From contig NZ_JAMOII010000009.1 in the NCBI RefSeq assembly GCF_024448985.1, positions 85,140 through 149,139 of the forward strand: 64,000 nucleotides of DNA, given 5' to 3'. The notes under the pieces are model-generated. The model was given only the letters and a program-made list of their open reading frames with translations, was not told where the DNA came from and ran no database searches. The translations under genes were made by a program, and so were the position numbers. This DNA is from Stutzerimonas stutzeri. Its GTDB lineage: Bacteria > Pseudomonadota > Gammaproteobacteria > Pseudomonadales > Pseudomonadaceae. Shown piece after piece: positions 46,840 through 56,625 of this stretch (within the stretch, counting starts at the first letter, position 1; each line of letters opens with the position of its first letter).

Positions 46840-47709
46840 ATGAGCCAGACTCCCTTCATCTTCGACGTCACCGCCAGTAATTTCGAGCAACTGGTGCTGG
46901 AAAACTCCTTTCACAAGCCGGTACTGGTGGATTTCTGGGCCGAGTGGTGCGCGCCGTGCAAGGCGCTGATGCCGCTGTTGGCGAAGATCACCGAGGAGTA
47001 TCAGGGCGAGTTGCTGCTGGCCAAGGTCAATTGCGATATCGAACAGGACGTCGTGGCGCGCTTCGGTGTGCGCAGCCTGCCTACCGTGGTGCTGTTCAAG
47101 GACGGCCAACCGGTCGACGGCTTTGCCGGCGCCCAACCGGAATCGGCGATTCGCGCCATGCTCGATCCCCACGTGCCGGCACCCACCGCGCCCGATGCCG
47201 ATCTGCTCTCGACCGCGCAGGCGCTGTTTGCCGAAGTGCGCATCGGTGAGGCGGAAAGCCTGCTCAAGCAATTGCTGAGCGAAGACAACGAAAACGCTGC
47301 GGCGCTGATCCTCTACGCACGCTGCCTGGCCGAACGCGGCGAGCTGGGCGAGGCCGAAACGGTGCTCGGTGCGGTCAAGGGCGACGAGCACAAGCAGGCA
47401 CTCGCTGCCGCACGCGCTCAATTGACTTTTCTCCGGCAAGCCAACGACCTGCCGGAATCCGCCGACCTCAAGAGCCGTCTTGCACAAAACGCCGAGGATG
47501 ACGAGGCGGCCTACCAGTTAGCGATCCAGCAACTGGCGCGCCAGCAGCACGAAGCGGCACTGGATGGTTTGCTCAAGCTATTCGTGCGCAACCGCAACTA
47601 CGCCGACGGCCAGCCGCACAAGACGCTGTTGCAGGTGTTCGACCTGCTGGGTAACGACCACCCACTGGTCACGACTTACCGGCGCAAGCTGTATCAGGCG
47701 ATTTACTGA
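46840..47709 (+). CDS. cnoX: Thioredoxin-domain co-chaperone CnoX/YbbN
   Basis: A 289-aa protein: an N-terminal thioredoxin domain (~1-110) with the motif FWAEWCAPCK (Cys37/Cys40) and a C-terminal TPR-like region (~115-289). E. coli CnoX lacks the full CxxC; this one keeps it, so redox activity is likely, as in other pseudomonad homologues. It delivers oxidatively damaged proteins to DnaK and GroEL in E. coli. Confidence 0.92.
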   Translation: MSQTPFIFDVTASNFEQLVLENSFHKPVLVDFWAEWCAPCKALMPLLAKITEEYQGELLLAKVNCDIEQDVVARFGVRSLPTVVLFKDGQPVDGFAGAQPESAIRAMLDPHVPAPTAPDADLLSTAQALFAEVRIGEAESLLKQLLSEDNENAAALILYARCLAERGELGEAETVLGAVKGDEHKQALAAARAQLTFLRQANDLPESADLKSRLAQNAEDDEAAYQLAIQQLARQQHEAALDGLLKLFVRNRNYADGQPHKTLLQVFDLLGNDHPLVTTYRRKLYQAIY

Positions 47710-47717
47710 GCAGTTGA

Positions 47718-47745
47718 GCGTGCCCATGCTCCTGCGTGGGCACGC
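47718..47745 (+). terminator. Hairpin after cnoX
   Basis: GCGTGCCCA and TGGGCACGC form a perfect 9-bp stem with a ten-base loop, eight bases after the cnoX stop. No T-run follows. Confidence 0.55.
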
Positions 47746-47789
47746 CTGAGTGATTGCGCCGCTGCTGCGAGCGGGTTCCCACAACGACT

Positions 47790-47846
47790 GTAGGGCCGAA
47801 TTCATTTGGCCACGGTGATACAAAGGCCGAACAAGTTCGGCCCTAC
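47790..47846. repeat. Dispersed GTAGGGC..GCCCTAC repeat, copy B
   Basis: GTAGGGCCGAATTCATTTGG opens and GTTCGGCCCTAC closes a 57-bp palindromic unit closely matching copy A at 27914, including the AAGGCCGAACAAG core. It lies between cnoX and the HAD gene, which converge here. Confidence 0.8.
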
Positions 47847-47865
47847 GGGCGCAGGCCTGGCGTCC

Positions 47866-48465
47866 TTACCCGCCCAGCAACCGGCGCAGCTCCAGGCAAT
47901 CGCGGGCATGCAATTCGGTCAGCTCGGGCCAGAGATTTTCCGGCAGGTTGACCAGCACGCCGCGAGCGCCAGCAGCCTTCGCACATTCGAGATCGAAGCG
48001 GTAGTCGCCGACCATGACCAGTTCACGCGGCGGCACTGACCATTTCTCGGCGAAATGCAACAAACCGCCCGGATCGGGCTTGGGCGGTGCCTCGTCACGG
48101 CCGAGAATGTCGTCAGGCAAAAAGCAGTCACCCATGCCCACGGCCTGCAAGGTCACCAGCGCCAGTTCATGGGCGTTGCGCGTCAGCACGCCGAGCCGGC
48201 AACCGCGGTCACGCAATTCATGCAGCAACTCCAGCGCGCCCGGTGCAGGCGTCGCGGCATAGGCCAGCTCGCGCTCATGTTCCAGCAACCACGCGCGCTT
48301 GCTTGCCGCCTCATCGGCAGGCAGCGCGGCGAGGTGATGCAGGATGTCGTCTTCCAGCGGGATATCCAGCGCTCGCTTGATCGCCGGGAAATCATGCACG
48401 GCGATGGTCAGAGTGCCGTCCATGTCGAACACCCAGTGCCGCGCGTCGGCCAGCTTCACTTCCAA
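47866..48465 (-). CDS. HAD-superfamily phosphatase
   Basis: A 199-aa haloacid-dehalogenase-type hydrolase. FDMDGTLT supplies the nucleophile, VLTRNAHE motif II, KPDPGGLL the Lys and MVGDYRFDL the acidic motif IV. A helical cap lies between. The substrate cannot be read from sequence. It overlaps tesB by ten bases on the same strand, so the two are likely co-expressed. Confidence 0.86.
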   Translation of the reverse strand: MEVKLADARHWVFDMDGTLTIAVHDFPAIKRALDIPLEDDILHHLAALPADEAASKRAWLLEHERELAYAATPAPGALELLHELRDRGCRLGVLTRNAHELALVTLQAVGMGDCFLPDDILGRDEAPPKPDPGGLLHFAEKWSVPPRELVMVGDYRFDLECAKAAGARGVLVNLPENLWPELTELHARDCLELRRLLGG

Positions 48466-49325
48466 TCCTCACGCACGCGAATCAGGCCTTCCTGCGCCAC
48501 CGATGCGACCAGTTCCCCGGCGCGGTTGAAGATGCTGCCACGGGCGAAACCGCGGGCGTTGCCGGCCCAAGGGCTGTCCATGGAGTAGAGCAGCCAATCG
48601 TCAGCACGCACTTCGCGGTGGAACCAGATGGCATGGTCGAGACTCGCCAGCTGAATGAACTTGCTCCAAGAGCTGACGCCGTGCGGCTGCAGCGCGGTGC
48701 CGATGAAACTGAAATCCGAAGCGTAGGCAACCAGATATTTGTGCAGCGCGGCGTTGTCGGGCAGCGAGCCATCGGCGCGAAACCAGATGTGCCGGATCGG
48801 CTCGATCGGTGCGGGATTGATCGGGTCCTGCAGCGTCACGGGGCGGATTTCGATGGGCTTGGGGCGACGCAGCTTTTCAGCCACCCGCGGCGGCACCAGC
48901 GGCGTCAGTTTATGCAGCAGCTCCCACTCGCTGAGCAGATTTTCCGGTCCGGCCACCTCGGGCATCGGCAATTGATGCTCGTAACCGGTCTCGTCCGCCT
49001 GGAACGAAGCGCTGCAGGTGAAGATGGTTTGCCCTTTCTGGATCGCACTGACGCGCCGGGTGGTGAAACTGCCGCCATCACGCACCCGGTCGACGTCGTA
49101 GACCACTGGCTGATGTGAATCACCCGGGCGCAAGAAATAGCCGTGCATGGAATGCACATGACGCTCAGGCGCCACGGTCTGGCTCGCCGCGGACAACGCC
49201 TGACCCACCACCTGACCGCCGAACAGTTGCGGAAAGCCCAGATCTTGGCTCGCGCCGCGAAACAGATTTTCCTCGATTCGCTCCAGCGAAAGCAGATTCA
49301 CCAACGTATCCAGGGTGTCGGTCAT
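48456..49325 (-). CDS. tesB: Acyl-CoA thioesterase II
   Basis: A 289-aa double-hotdog thioesterase that hydrolyses medium- and long-chain acyl-CoA. LFGGQVVGQAL, HSMHGYFLRPGD and the C-terminal SLDHAIWFHR and DSPWAGNARGFARGSIF match the family, with the catalytic Asp in the second hotdog (SLDHAIW). An upstream AGGAACAAC box precedes the ATG. Confidence 0.95.
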   Translation of the reverse strand: MTDTLDTLVNLLSLERIEENLFRGASQDLGFPQLFGGQVVGQALSAASQTVAPERHVHSMHGYFLRPGDSHQPVVYDVDRVRDGGSFTTRRVSAIQKGQTIFTCSASFQADETGYEHQLPMPEVAGPENLLSEWELLHKLTPLVPPRVAEKLRRPKPIEIRPVTLQDPINPAPIEPIRHIWFRADGSLPDNAALHKYLVAYASDFSFIGTALQPHGVSSWSKFIQLASLDHAIWFHREVRADDWLLYSMDSPWAGNARGFARGSIFNRAGELVASVAQEGLIRVREDWK

Positions 49326-49389
49326 GATGTTGTTCCTCTAGGCGGCACGGGCAAGGCGCGCAATATTACGGATTCGGCAGGTTTCGCTC

Positions 49390-49657
49390 TAGGGTCTGTT
49401 GCCGTTTCGTCGCGGCCGCGACGGTGCCGGTTTTTGCGCGAGACAAGGCACGAGTCGCGCAGTTTGGTTGTTCCAAATAAGCGACGAGAAACGCCGTATC
49501 GCGCAAAAACCGGCCCGTCCCTTCGGGTTGCGCGGCAAATGTCGCCATGCGGCGTTGCGGGACTTGGCAAGGGAACGACCATTACCTGCGTCCCGCGCCT
49601 TGCTTGGCGCCATTTGGCGCAGCAACGCGGCTCGCAGCGAAACGGCAATAGACCCTA
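49390..49657. mobile_element. MITE-like 268-bp element
   Basis: Terminal inverted repeats of 20 bases with one mismatch (TAGGGTCTGTTGCCGTTTCG on the left; its partner read on the other strand has CTATTGCC) bound a 268-bp stretch without a credible gene. A second perfect inverted pair inside (CCGGTTTTTGCGCGA / TCGCGCAAAAACCGG, about 49427-49515) makes it highly structured. TA dinucleotides border both ends, as after IS630/mariner-type insertion. It fills most of the gap between tesB and the GNAT gene. Confidence 0.75.
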
Positions 49658-49667
49658 ATAATTGTAC

Positions 49668-50243
49668 TTATCGTCGGGCAACGACCGGGTTATCCCGCCG
49701 CATCCGGTACAGCACATGTGGGCGTAGCGGATGCCCTTCGGCCACGCCAGGATGATCGAAGTCTTCCTGCGGTTGATGCTGCATGCCAAGGTCTGCCATC
49801 AGCCCTCTGGACGGTTCGTTGAGCGCAGCGGTGTAGGCCACCACTTCCGCCAGTTGCAGACGTTCGAAGGCACAGTCCAGGGCCGCTAACGCCGCCTCCC
49901 GGGCCAGGCCCTGGCGCCATTGATCGCTGGCGAGTCGCCAACCGATCTCCACGGCGGGACAGAACGGCAATTGCAGACGACTCCAAGCCAAACCGACCAT
50001 ACCGATGAAACGTCCGTCGTCCTTGCGCTCCAGCGCCCAAAAACCGAAGCCGTGCCGCGCGAAGTGAATACGGCAGCGCGCCATCGCCGCCGCGCAGTCG
50101 TCACGCGAGAGCAATGCCGGAAAATAGCGCATCACCCGAGGGTCGGCGCATATCTGTGTCAACGGTGTGAGGTCGCTGTCTTGCCAGCCGCGCAAGCGCA
50201 GGCGCGGTGTCTCGAGTTCGATACGTACTGTCGCTTCTTCCAT
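49668..50243 (-). CDS. GNAT-family N-acetyltransferase (RimJ/RimL-like)
   Basis: A 191-aa GNAT enzyme: ETPRLRLRGWQDSDL at the N-terminus, ALERKDDGRFIGMVGL, and VEIGWRLASDQWRQGLAREAA for the acetyl-CoA-binding motif A (in short stretches). Such proteins acetylate N-termini or small molecules; the target is unknown. The ATG at 50243 has AAGGAAG upstream; the frame runs to 50279. Confidence 0.85.
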   Translation of the reverse strand: MEEATVRIELETPRLRLRGWQDSDLTPLTQICADPRVMRYFPALLSRDDCAAAMARCRIHFARHGFGFWALERKDDGRFIGMVGLAWSRLQLPFCPAVEIGWRLASDQWRQGLAREAALAALDCAFERLQLAEVVAYTAALNEPSRGLMADLGMQHQPQEDFDHPGVAEGHPLRPHVLYRMRRDNPVVARR

Positions 50244-50309
50244 GCCGCTTCCTTGAGAGAGCCGTTGCCGAGTCGGCATACTTCCGGCTGACCACTCGGG
50301 CGCCGAACA

Positions 50310-51230
50310 ATGTCTCTACCGCTGATTTTTCATGATGATTACAGCCCGCCGTTACCGTCCGGGCATCGCTTTCCGATGGAAAAGTTTCGGCTGCTGCGTG
50401 ATCACCTGATTGCGAGCGGTTTGACCACGGATGAAGCGCTGTTGCGCCCGGAAATTTGCCCACGCGACATTCTCGCCCTGGCCCACGATCGCGCTTACGT
50501 CGAACGCTACTGCACGGGAGACATGAGCCGCGAGGAACTGCGCCGCCTCGGCCTGCCTTGGAGCCCACAACTGGCCCAGCGCACCGTTCGCGCGGTTGGC
50601 GGCTCGCTGCTGGCAGCCGAGCGCGCCTTGCAGCATGGCCTGGCCTGTCATTTGGCGGGCGGCACCCACCACGCCCATCACGACCACGCCTCGGGCTTCT
50701 GCATCTTCAATGACCTGGCGGTGATTGCCCTGTCGCTGCTGGAAAGCGGCCGGGTCGGCCGCGTGCTGATCTTCGACTGTGACGTGCATCAGGGCGACGG
50801 CACCGCCCGCATCCTCGAACAGGTGCCCGACGCTGTGACCGTGTCGCTGCATTGCGAGAAGAACTTCCCGGCGCGCAAGGCGCGAAGCGACTGGGACATT
50901 GCCCTCGCGCCAGGGATGGGTGACGCCGATTACCTCAAGACGGTGAACGACACGCTGGATTATCTGCTGCCCCTGTATCAGCCGGACCTGGTGATCTACG
51001 ACGCCGGTGTCGATGTCCACCGTGACGACGCGCTGGGCCTGCTCAACCTCAGCGATGAGGGCCTGGCAATGCGAGACAGCGCGGTCATCGAACATTGCCT
51101 GGGGCGCGACATTCCGCTGGTCGGGCTGATCGGCGGCGGTTACGACAAGGACCGCGCCCTGCTCGCCCGGCGCCATGCGAAGCTGCATTTCAGCGCCGCC
51201 GCAGCCTGGGAGCGTTACGGGCTGGTTTGA
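50310..51230 (+). CDS. Histone deacetylase-family protein (class IV-like)
   Basis: A 306-aa zinc amidohydrolase. The tandem catalytic His are in GGTHHAHHDHASGFCIFND, the zinc ligands in DCDVHQGDGT and YDAGVDVHRDD, and the GGGY loop closes the site. Bacterial homologues deacetylate polyamines, acetoin-related or other small amides; this one's substrate is unknown. Confidence 0.88.
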   Translation: MSLPLIFHDDYSPPLPSGHRFPMEKFRLLRDHLIASGLTTDEALLRPEICPRDILALAHDRAYVERYCTGDMSREELRRLGLPWSPQLAQRTVRAVGGSLLAAERALQHGLACHLAGGTHHAHHDHASGFCIFNDLAVIALSLLESGRVGRVLIFDCDVHQGDGTARILEQVPDAVTVSLHCEKNFPARKARSDWDIALAPGMGDADYLKTVNDTLDYLLPLYQPDLVIYDAGVDVHRDDALGLLNLSDEGLAMRDSAVIEHCLGRDIPLVGLIGGGYDKDRALLARRHAKLHFSAAAAWERYGLV

Positions 51231-51337
51231 CGCCGCATTTGGCTAGCGCTTTTTGTATGGGCGGGCGCACGATGATGCCGGCGAGTATCGGAACGGCATT
51301 CGCTACAATGCCGGCCTCGTACCGCCAGACCTGAACC

Positions 51338-52573
51338 ATGCTTTCGATTCCTACACATTCCCGCGTCGCCATCATCGGCGGCGGCCCAGCCGGGCTGATG
51401 GCTGCCGAAGTGTTGAGCCAAGCCGGCATCGCGGTCGACCTGTATGACGCCATGCCCTCGGTGGGTCGCAAGTTCCTGCTGGCCGGCGTCGGCGGCATGA
51501 ACATCACTCACGCAGAGGATTTCGCCGCATTCATCGAGCGCTACCGCGAACGGGCCGGAGAGCTGCGGCCGCTACTCGAAGCCTTCGCCCCAAATGCATT
51601 GCGCGAATGGATCCACGGCCTAGGCATCGATACCTTCGTCGGCAGCTCCGGCCGGGTGTTCCCCACCGACATGAAGGCCGCGCCGCTGCTGCGCGCCTGG
51701 CTCAAGCGCCTGCGCGATAGCGGCGTGCAGATTCACACCCGCCGCCGCTGGTTGGGCTGGAGCGACGATGGCCAGTTGCGTATCGCCGGGCCGGAAGGCG
51801 ATACGCTGCTGAAACCGGATGCCACCCTGCTCGCCCTGGGCGGCGGTAGCTGGGCCCGGCTGGGATCGGACGGCACCTGGGTGCCGCTGCTGCAGGCCCG
51901 TGGCGTTGCCATCGCGCCGCTGCAGCCAGCCAATTGCGGTTTCGAGGTGTCAGGCTGGAGTGCACACCTCGTCGAGAAATTCGCCGGCGCGCCGCTGAAG
52001 ACCATCGGCCTAGCTTTGCCCGGCGCAACACCGCGAAGGGGCGAATTCGTCCTCACCGCGACCGGCATCGAAGGCAGCCTGGTCTATGCGCTGTCAGCGG
52101 ACATCCGTGAGCGGATCAACGCAACAGGCTCGGCATCCGTTCTGCTCGACCTGTTGCCGGATCGTTCCCAAGCGCAGATCGCCGCCGCGCTGGCCAAACC
52201 GCGCGGCTCGCAGTCCATGGCCAAGCACCTGCATCGTCAGTTGAAGCTGGACGGCGTCAAAGCCGCCCTGCTGCGCGAACTCACCGACGCCGAAACCTTC
52301 CAAAGCCCGCAAGCGCTGGCCGGAGTGATCAAAGCGCTACCCATTACCCTGCTGCGCCCACGCCCGCTGGACGAAGCCATCAGCAGCGCGGGCGGCGTGC
52401 CCTTCGAGGCGCTGGACGACAAGCTGATGTTGCGCCAGCTAGCGGGAGTGTTCTGCGCCGGAGAGATGCTCGATTGGGAAGCGCCCACCGGTGGTTACCT
52501 GCTCACCGCCTGCTTCGCGAGCGGCCGCGCCGCGGCCGAGGGCATGCTGTGTTGGCTGTCGGCGACAGCATGA
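51338..52573 (+). CDS. NAD(P)/FAD-dependent oxidoreductase, HI0933/TIGR03862 type
   Basis: A 411-aa flavoprotein. It has the Rossmann FAD motif VAIIGGGPAGLMAAEVL, GRKFLLAGVGGMNITHAED next, and the C-terminal FCAGEMLDWEAPTGGYLL that contacts FAD in HI0933-type (YhiN-like) proteins. The reaction is not known. A diverged copy of its last ~165 bases lies 2.4 kb downstream (54792-54958). Confidence 0.9.
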   Translation: MLSIPTHSRVAIIGGGPAGLMAAEVLSQAGIAVDLYDAMPSVGRKFLLAGVGGMNITHAEDFAAFIERYRERAGELRPLLEAFAPNALREWIHGLGIDTFVGSSGRVFPTDMKAAPLLRAWLKRLRDSGVQIHTRRRWLGWSDDGQLRIAGPEGDTLLKPDATLLALGGGSWARLGSDGTWVPLLQARGVAIAPLQPANCGFEVSGWSAHLVEKFAGAPLKTIGLALPGATPRRGEFVLTATGIEGSLVYALSADIRERINATGSASVLLDLLPDRSQAQIAAALAKPRGSQSMAKHLHRQLKLDGVKAALLRELTDAETFQSPQALAGVIKALPITLLRPRPLDEAISSAGGVPFEALDDKLMLRQLAGVFCAGEMLDWEAPTGGYLLTACFASGRAAAEGMLCWLSATA

Positions 52574-52668
52574 GCCGAACCCCACCTCCTGTGCGGGCGC
52601 CTAGGCAATAAATAGGACGCCGTTGATCGGTGCCGCACGCAAGCCCGAGACTTCGACGCAGGCCGAAC

Positions 52669-53613
52669 TCACATCTGGCGATAGGCTCTCGGCGTCACGC
52701 CCACCTCACGACGAAAGACTTGGGAAAAGTGGCTGGGGCTCGAGTATCCAACTTCCATGCCGATCTCGATGACGCTCATCTCCGTCTCCAGCAATAGATG
52801 GCGTGCGCGTGCCATGCGCAGGCGGATGAAATATTGCGAGGGCGACAGACCCGTGGCGCGCTTGAACAGCCGGCTGAAGTGGTAGTCGCTGAGGCCGGCG
52901 ATCTGCCCCAGGTGAGGCAGGCAGAACTCCTCGGCCAGACGCGCCTTCATGGTTTCGATAACGCGGCGCAGCTTGTAGGTCTGTAGCGCATTCGCGCCCC
53001 TGGCGGCGTTGTGCGGATCCGGGTAGGTGCGCACCAAGTGTATGGCCAGCGCCAGGGCCAGGCTGTGCACGAATAGCGGGCTGGGCTGACGCTCGCTGAA
53101 CAGCTCCAGCCGCAGTTGTTCGAGCAGGAAAGTCACGCGCTCATCGTGAGCGCCAGAGACATCGAGAAAAGTCACCGGGTTGCACCGGTCGCCGTGCAGG
53201 TCGCGAGCGGCCTGCTCGATCAGCGGCAGGCTGAGATAAAGGTGCATCACCTCGAAACGGGCGTCGCCATGCACCTGCCAGCGCATCTCGTATGGTTCGC
53301 TGGTGCTGGTCAGGAAAAAGTCGCCAGCCTGAACCTCGGTGGCTTGCCATTCGCCATCAAGGGCACGTTCTTCGACCGTAGCCGCTCCGGACAGCACAAG
53401 CACCAACAGCGGCTCCACCACGGCGGGAACCAGGATGGGTTCGGCAAGGCCCTGATAGCTGAACAGCTGCACTACCACATCCTGCACCGGCGGGCGCGGC
53501 GGCAAGGACAGCGGCTTACCGGGTAAAAAGTGCGGCATCGCTTCGGCGGTCACGCGCTGGCCGTCCATCACGGGAGGCAGATCAGAATCGGATTGCTGCA
53601 AGGACGCCTCCAT
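52669..53613 (-). CDS. AraC-family transcriptional regulator
   Basis: A 314-aa regulator: an N-terminal cupin-like sensor domain (~45-150) and a C-terminal double helix-turn-helix (~205-314; LAEEFCLPHLGQIAGLSDYHFSRLFK and SVIEIGMEVGYSSPSHFSQVFRREVG in part; PRAYRQ end). The ATG at 53613 is chosen over a GTG at 53625 because it has a GTGGA element upstream. It is divergent from the SDR gene and probably controls it. Confidence 0.85.
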   Translation of the reverse strand: MEASLQQSDSDLPPVMDGQRVTAEAMPHFLPGKPLSLPPRPPVQDVVVQLFSYQGLAEPILVPAVVEPLLVLVLSGAATVEERALDGEWQATEVQAGDFFLTSTSEPYEMRWQVHGDARFEVMHLYLSLPLIEQAARDLHGDRCNPVTFLDVSGAHDERVTFLLEQLRLELFSERQPSPLFVHSLALALAIHLVRTYPDPHNAARGANALQTYKLRRVIETMKARLAEEFCLPHLGQIAGLSDYHFSRLFKRATGLSPSQYFIRLRMARARHLLLETEMSVIEIGMEVGYSSPSHFSQVFRREVGVTPRAYRQM

Positions 53614-53712
53614 TGCGAAGTCCACAAAAAAGCGACGCGATCGAAGAGGTTAGCTCAGGCCCGGAATCTGGGATGCGTATCTGGTCGGGCTAATGCGCTG
53701 GATGGAAGCCAA

Positions 53713-53833
53713 CCCCTCACCCCAACCCTCTCCCCAAAGGGGCGAGGGGGCGGCTTGGAGCCACTGAATCGCCGGGGTGGGCCTGACACCGGAGCAATCC
53801 CCTCTCCCTGCGGGAGAGGGCTAGGGTGAGGGG
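53713..53833. repeat. CCCTCACCC / GGGTGAGGG palindromic element
   Basis: The ends (CCCCTCACCCCAACCCTCTC and GAGAGGGCTAGGGTGAGGGG) are inverted copies, with inner palindromes CTCCCC/GGGGCG and CCCTCTCCC/GGGAGAGGG. This 'CCCTCACCCCAACCCTCTCC' family is common in proteobacterial intergenic DNA. It lies in the 395-base AraC-SDR intergenic region, the rest of which shows no gene. Confidence 0.7.
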
Positions 53834-54008
53834 AAAGCGGTTAGCACCCAACGGCGGACTGGCTATTCTCAGCTCCGCGCAAGACTCCAACAGTCCGCGC
53901 AAGGCCGCAAAAGCCGTGGTACCGGGTTTACGCGACAGTGAGCCCGGCATCGCTCACAAGCGTCCGGCTGGTGAATCTCTCGCCTGGCCCGTATCGGAGG
54001 AAATACGC

Positions 54009-54773
<765 letters not shown>

Positions 54774-54791
54774 GAGCAGAGCCAAATCCCG

Positions 54792-54958
54792 GCCGTTTCC
54801 TTCGAGGCGCTGGACGGCAAGCTGATGCTGCGCCAGCTACCGGGCGTGTTCTGCGCCGGTGAGATGCTCGACCGGGAAGCCCAGACCGCTCGCTACCTGC
54901 TCATCGCCTCTTCATGAGCGGCAAGGCAGCGGCTGGACGATGTTGCGGTGGCTGGCTG
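54792..54958 (+). pseudogene. Remnant of the 3' end of the HI0933-type flavoprotein gene
   Basis: In frame it reads FEALDGKLMLRQLPGVFCAG and then GEMLDREAQTARYLL before a stop, against FEALDDKLMLRQLAGVFCAG and GEMLDWEAPTGGYLL in the intact gene at 52400-52560. The similarity continues past the stop to about 54958. The 5' part is absent, so this is a non-functional fragment, diverged by point changes. Confidence 0.85.
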
Positions 54959-55121
54959 GGGGTTAAGCGAATCGATGGCCGTGCAGTACGGTCGGCACAT
55001 GAGGCCGTAATTTCACGATTACTCAAGGCTGTACCGGCCCTCCCGCTCGACCGAAGGGCCAAACCTGTTTGCCTTTGCAATCTGCGGCCAAATGATTCGG
55101 CCCTACGAGCTGAACGTCAGC
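54959..55121. repeat. Intergenic stretch with repeat copy C
   Basis: No gene seen. From 55051 to 55106 it holds an inverted, diverged copy of the GTAGGGC..GCCCTAC repeat (AAGGGCCAAACCTGTTTGCC ... GGCCAAATGATTCGGCCCTA), compare 27914 and 47790. Confidence 0.65.
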
Positions 55122-56141
55122 TTAGTCCCGCGACGCCTTGATGCGGTGTTCCCAGCGTCGCTTCGCGAAGCGGCGCATGTTTGGAATGTCATCGGTCTCG
55201 TCCATGATCGGCTGGCCGATGATGTATTCGATCACGTCCTCCAGCGTCACCAGCCCTTGCCAGCTGCCGAACTCGTCATAGACGAGGCACATGTGCTGCC
55301 GCTCACGCATCAGCTGAGTCATCAGGTTTTCTACGCTCGTCAGTTCCGAGGTGATCTTGATGGGCTTCATGATCGAGGCGACCGTGCTGTCATCCGCTGC
55401 GGCCAGAATGTCATAACGAAAGACCACGCCCAGCGGATCTTCGTTGTCGCCGATGACCGGATAGCGCGAGAACTGGCTTTCGCTGACCTTCTGCTTGAAC
55501 GCCGCGATGCTGTCGTCCGGCGAGGCGTACTCGCATACGGTCCTTGGGGTCAGGATTGCGCGGAGCTTGATTTCGTGGAGGTCCAGAATATTGCCGATGA
55601 CGCGCTGCTCGTCCTCATCCAGCTGGTTCGTCTCACGGCCAAGCAAGGCCAGCGCCTTGATCTCCTGGCGAACGTTGTGCTCCGGCTCCTTGCCGCCAAA
55701 CAGCCGCATGATGAGATCGGAAACGACAATAAACGGCTTGAGCAGAACGATCATTCCCTTGAGCAAAGGAGGCAGGTACGGCGCCAGTTCCCGCCAATAC
55801 CGCGCGCCAATGGTTTTCGGCAGGATCTCCGAGAGAATCAGGATCAGGACGGTCATGACGGCGGACGCAGCACCAAGATAGCCGCTGCCGAACACGAGCG
55901 TGACCTGGGCGCCAACGCCCGTCGCGCCGACCGTGTGGGCGACCGTATTCAACGTAAGAATGGCCGCCAACGGCTGGTCGACCTTCTCCTTTAGGTGCTT
56001 GAGGCGTTCATAGAGTCTGGGATTCGTCACCTTCTGGTGTGCGATGAAACTCGGCGTAATCGATAGAAGCGCCGCTTCCAGAATCGAACAAATGAAGGAA
56101 ACGAGGATGGACAGAACAGCGAAAGCGATCAGGAGGGCCAT
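55122..56141 (-). CDS. CNNM-domain (DUF21) protein with CBS pair
   Basis: A 339-aa membrane protein: a CNNM/DUF21 domain with about three or four helices (~1-165; CSILEAALLSITPSF, LTLNTVAHTVGATGVGAQV in part) then a CBS pair (~190-315). The protein ends after the CBS domains, without the C-terminal CorC_HlyC domain found in longer relatives. The family is linked to magnesium/cobalt efflux; older names call it 'hemolysin'. The gene looks somewhat less GC-rich than its neighbours. Confidence 0.85.
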   Translation of the reverse strand: MALLIAFAVLSILVSFICSILEAALLSITPSFIAHQKVTNPRLYERLKHLKEKVDQPLAAILTLNTVAHTVGATGVGAQVTLVFGSGYLGAASAVMTVLILILSEILPKTIGARYWRELAPYLPPLLKGMIVLLKPFIVVSDLIMRLFGGKEPEHNVRQEIKALALLGRETNQLDEDEQRVIGNILDLHEIKLRAILTPRTVCEYASPDDSIAAFKQKVSESQFSRYPVIGDNEDPLGVVFRYDILAAADDSTVASIMKPIKITSELTSVENLMTQLMRERQHMCLVYDEFGSWQGLVTLEDVIEYIIGQPIMDETDDIPNMRRFAKRRWEHRIKASRD

Positions 56142-56270
56142 AGGGCGGCGAGGTGACTACGTAGTGGGGAATCCGCAATTTACAGGAACCTGCAATGCCC
56201 TTGCGTATTGCAGGGGGTTCATCCTTGCTACATTTCATTTCTACGACTGACCACAGCTCGCGACCCAGGC

Positions 56271-56304
56271 CGGCTTTGCGCTCACCTACTTTAGCGCAAA
56301 GCCG
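56271..56304 (-). terminator. Strong hairpin after azlD
   Basis: CGGCTTTGCGCT and AGCGCAAAGCCG form a perfect 12-bp stem with a ten-base loop, starting seven bases after the azlD stop on the minus strand. No U-run follows, but the stem is very stable. Confidence 0.7.
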
Positions 56305-56310
56305 TTCTTA

Positions 56311-56625
56311 TCAACCGGAGAACTGCCTGAACAGCGCGACTGCGATCACCCCAGCAGCGATCGCGGGCAATGGTTTCTTGAGCATCAACATCGTGACAGC
56401 CGTAACCAAGAAAGCCAGTCGAGCGCCGTTGTCTCCATTAACCGCCATGGGTGTAAGCAACGCCACCAGCACTGAGCCAGACATAGCGCTGATGAATTGC
56501 TCGGTCCTGCGGTTAATGGGCACGAACGACATCACGAACACACCGCCCCAGCGGGTTGCCAAGGTCACCACGGCCATGATCAGGATGATGATCAGAGCGC
56601 CAGAACCTGCCGTTTCCAAAGTCAA
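56311..56625 (-). CDS. azlD: AzlD-family branched-chain amino acid exporter small subunit
   Basis: A ~104-aa membrane protein with three to four helices, including FVMSFVPINRRTEQFISAM and the PLPAIAAGVIAVALF end. It partners AzlC in exporting branched-chain amino acids (BrnFE type). A TTG at 56625 that overlaps the azlC stop (TTGA) is chosen because GGAG lies eight bases upstream; a GTG at 56643 is the alternative. Confidence 0.83.
   Translation of the reverse strand: MTLETAGSGALIIILIMAVVTLATRWGGVFVMSFVPINRRTEQFISAMSGSVLVALLTPMAVNGDNGARLAFLVTAVTMLMLKKPLPAIAAGVIAVALFRQFSG

Noticed and set aside
49322-49658. Several short frames on both strands between tesB and the GNAT gene
   Set aside because: They follow the symmetry of the inverted-repeat element, have no start context and repeat each other's peptide pieces; the region is better read as a MITE-like element.
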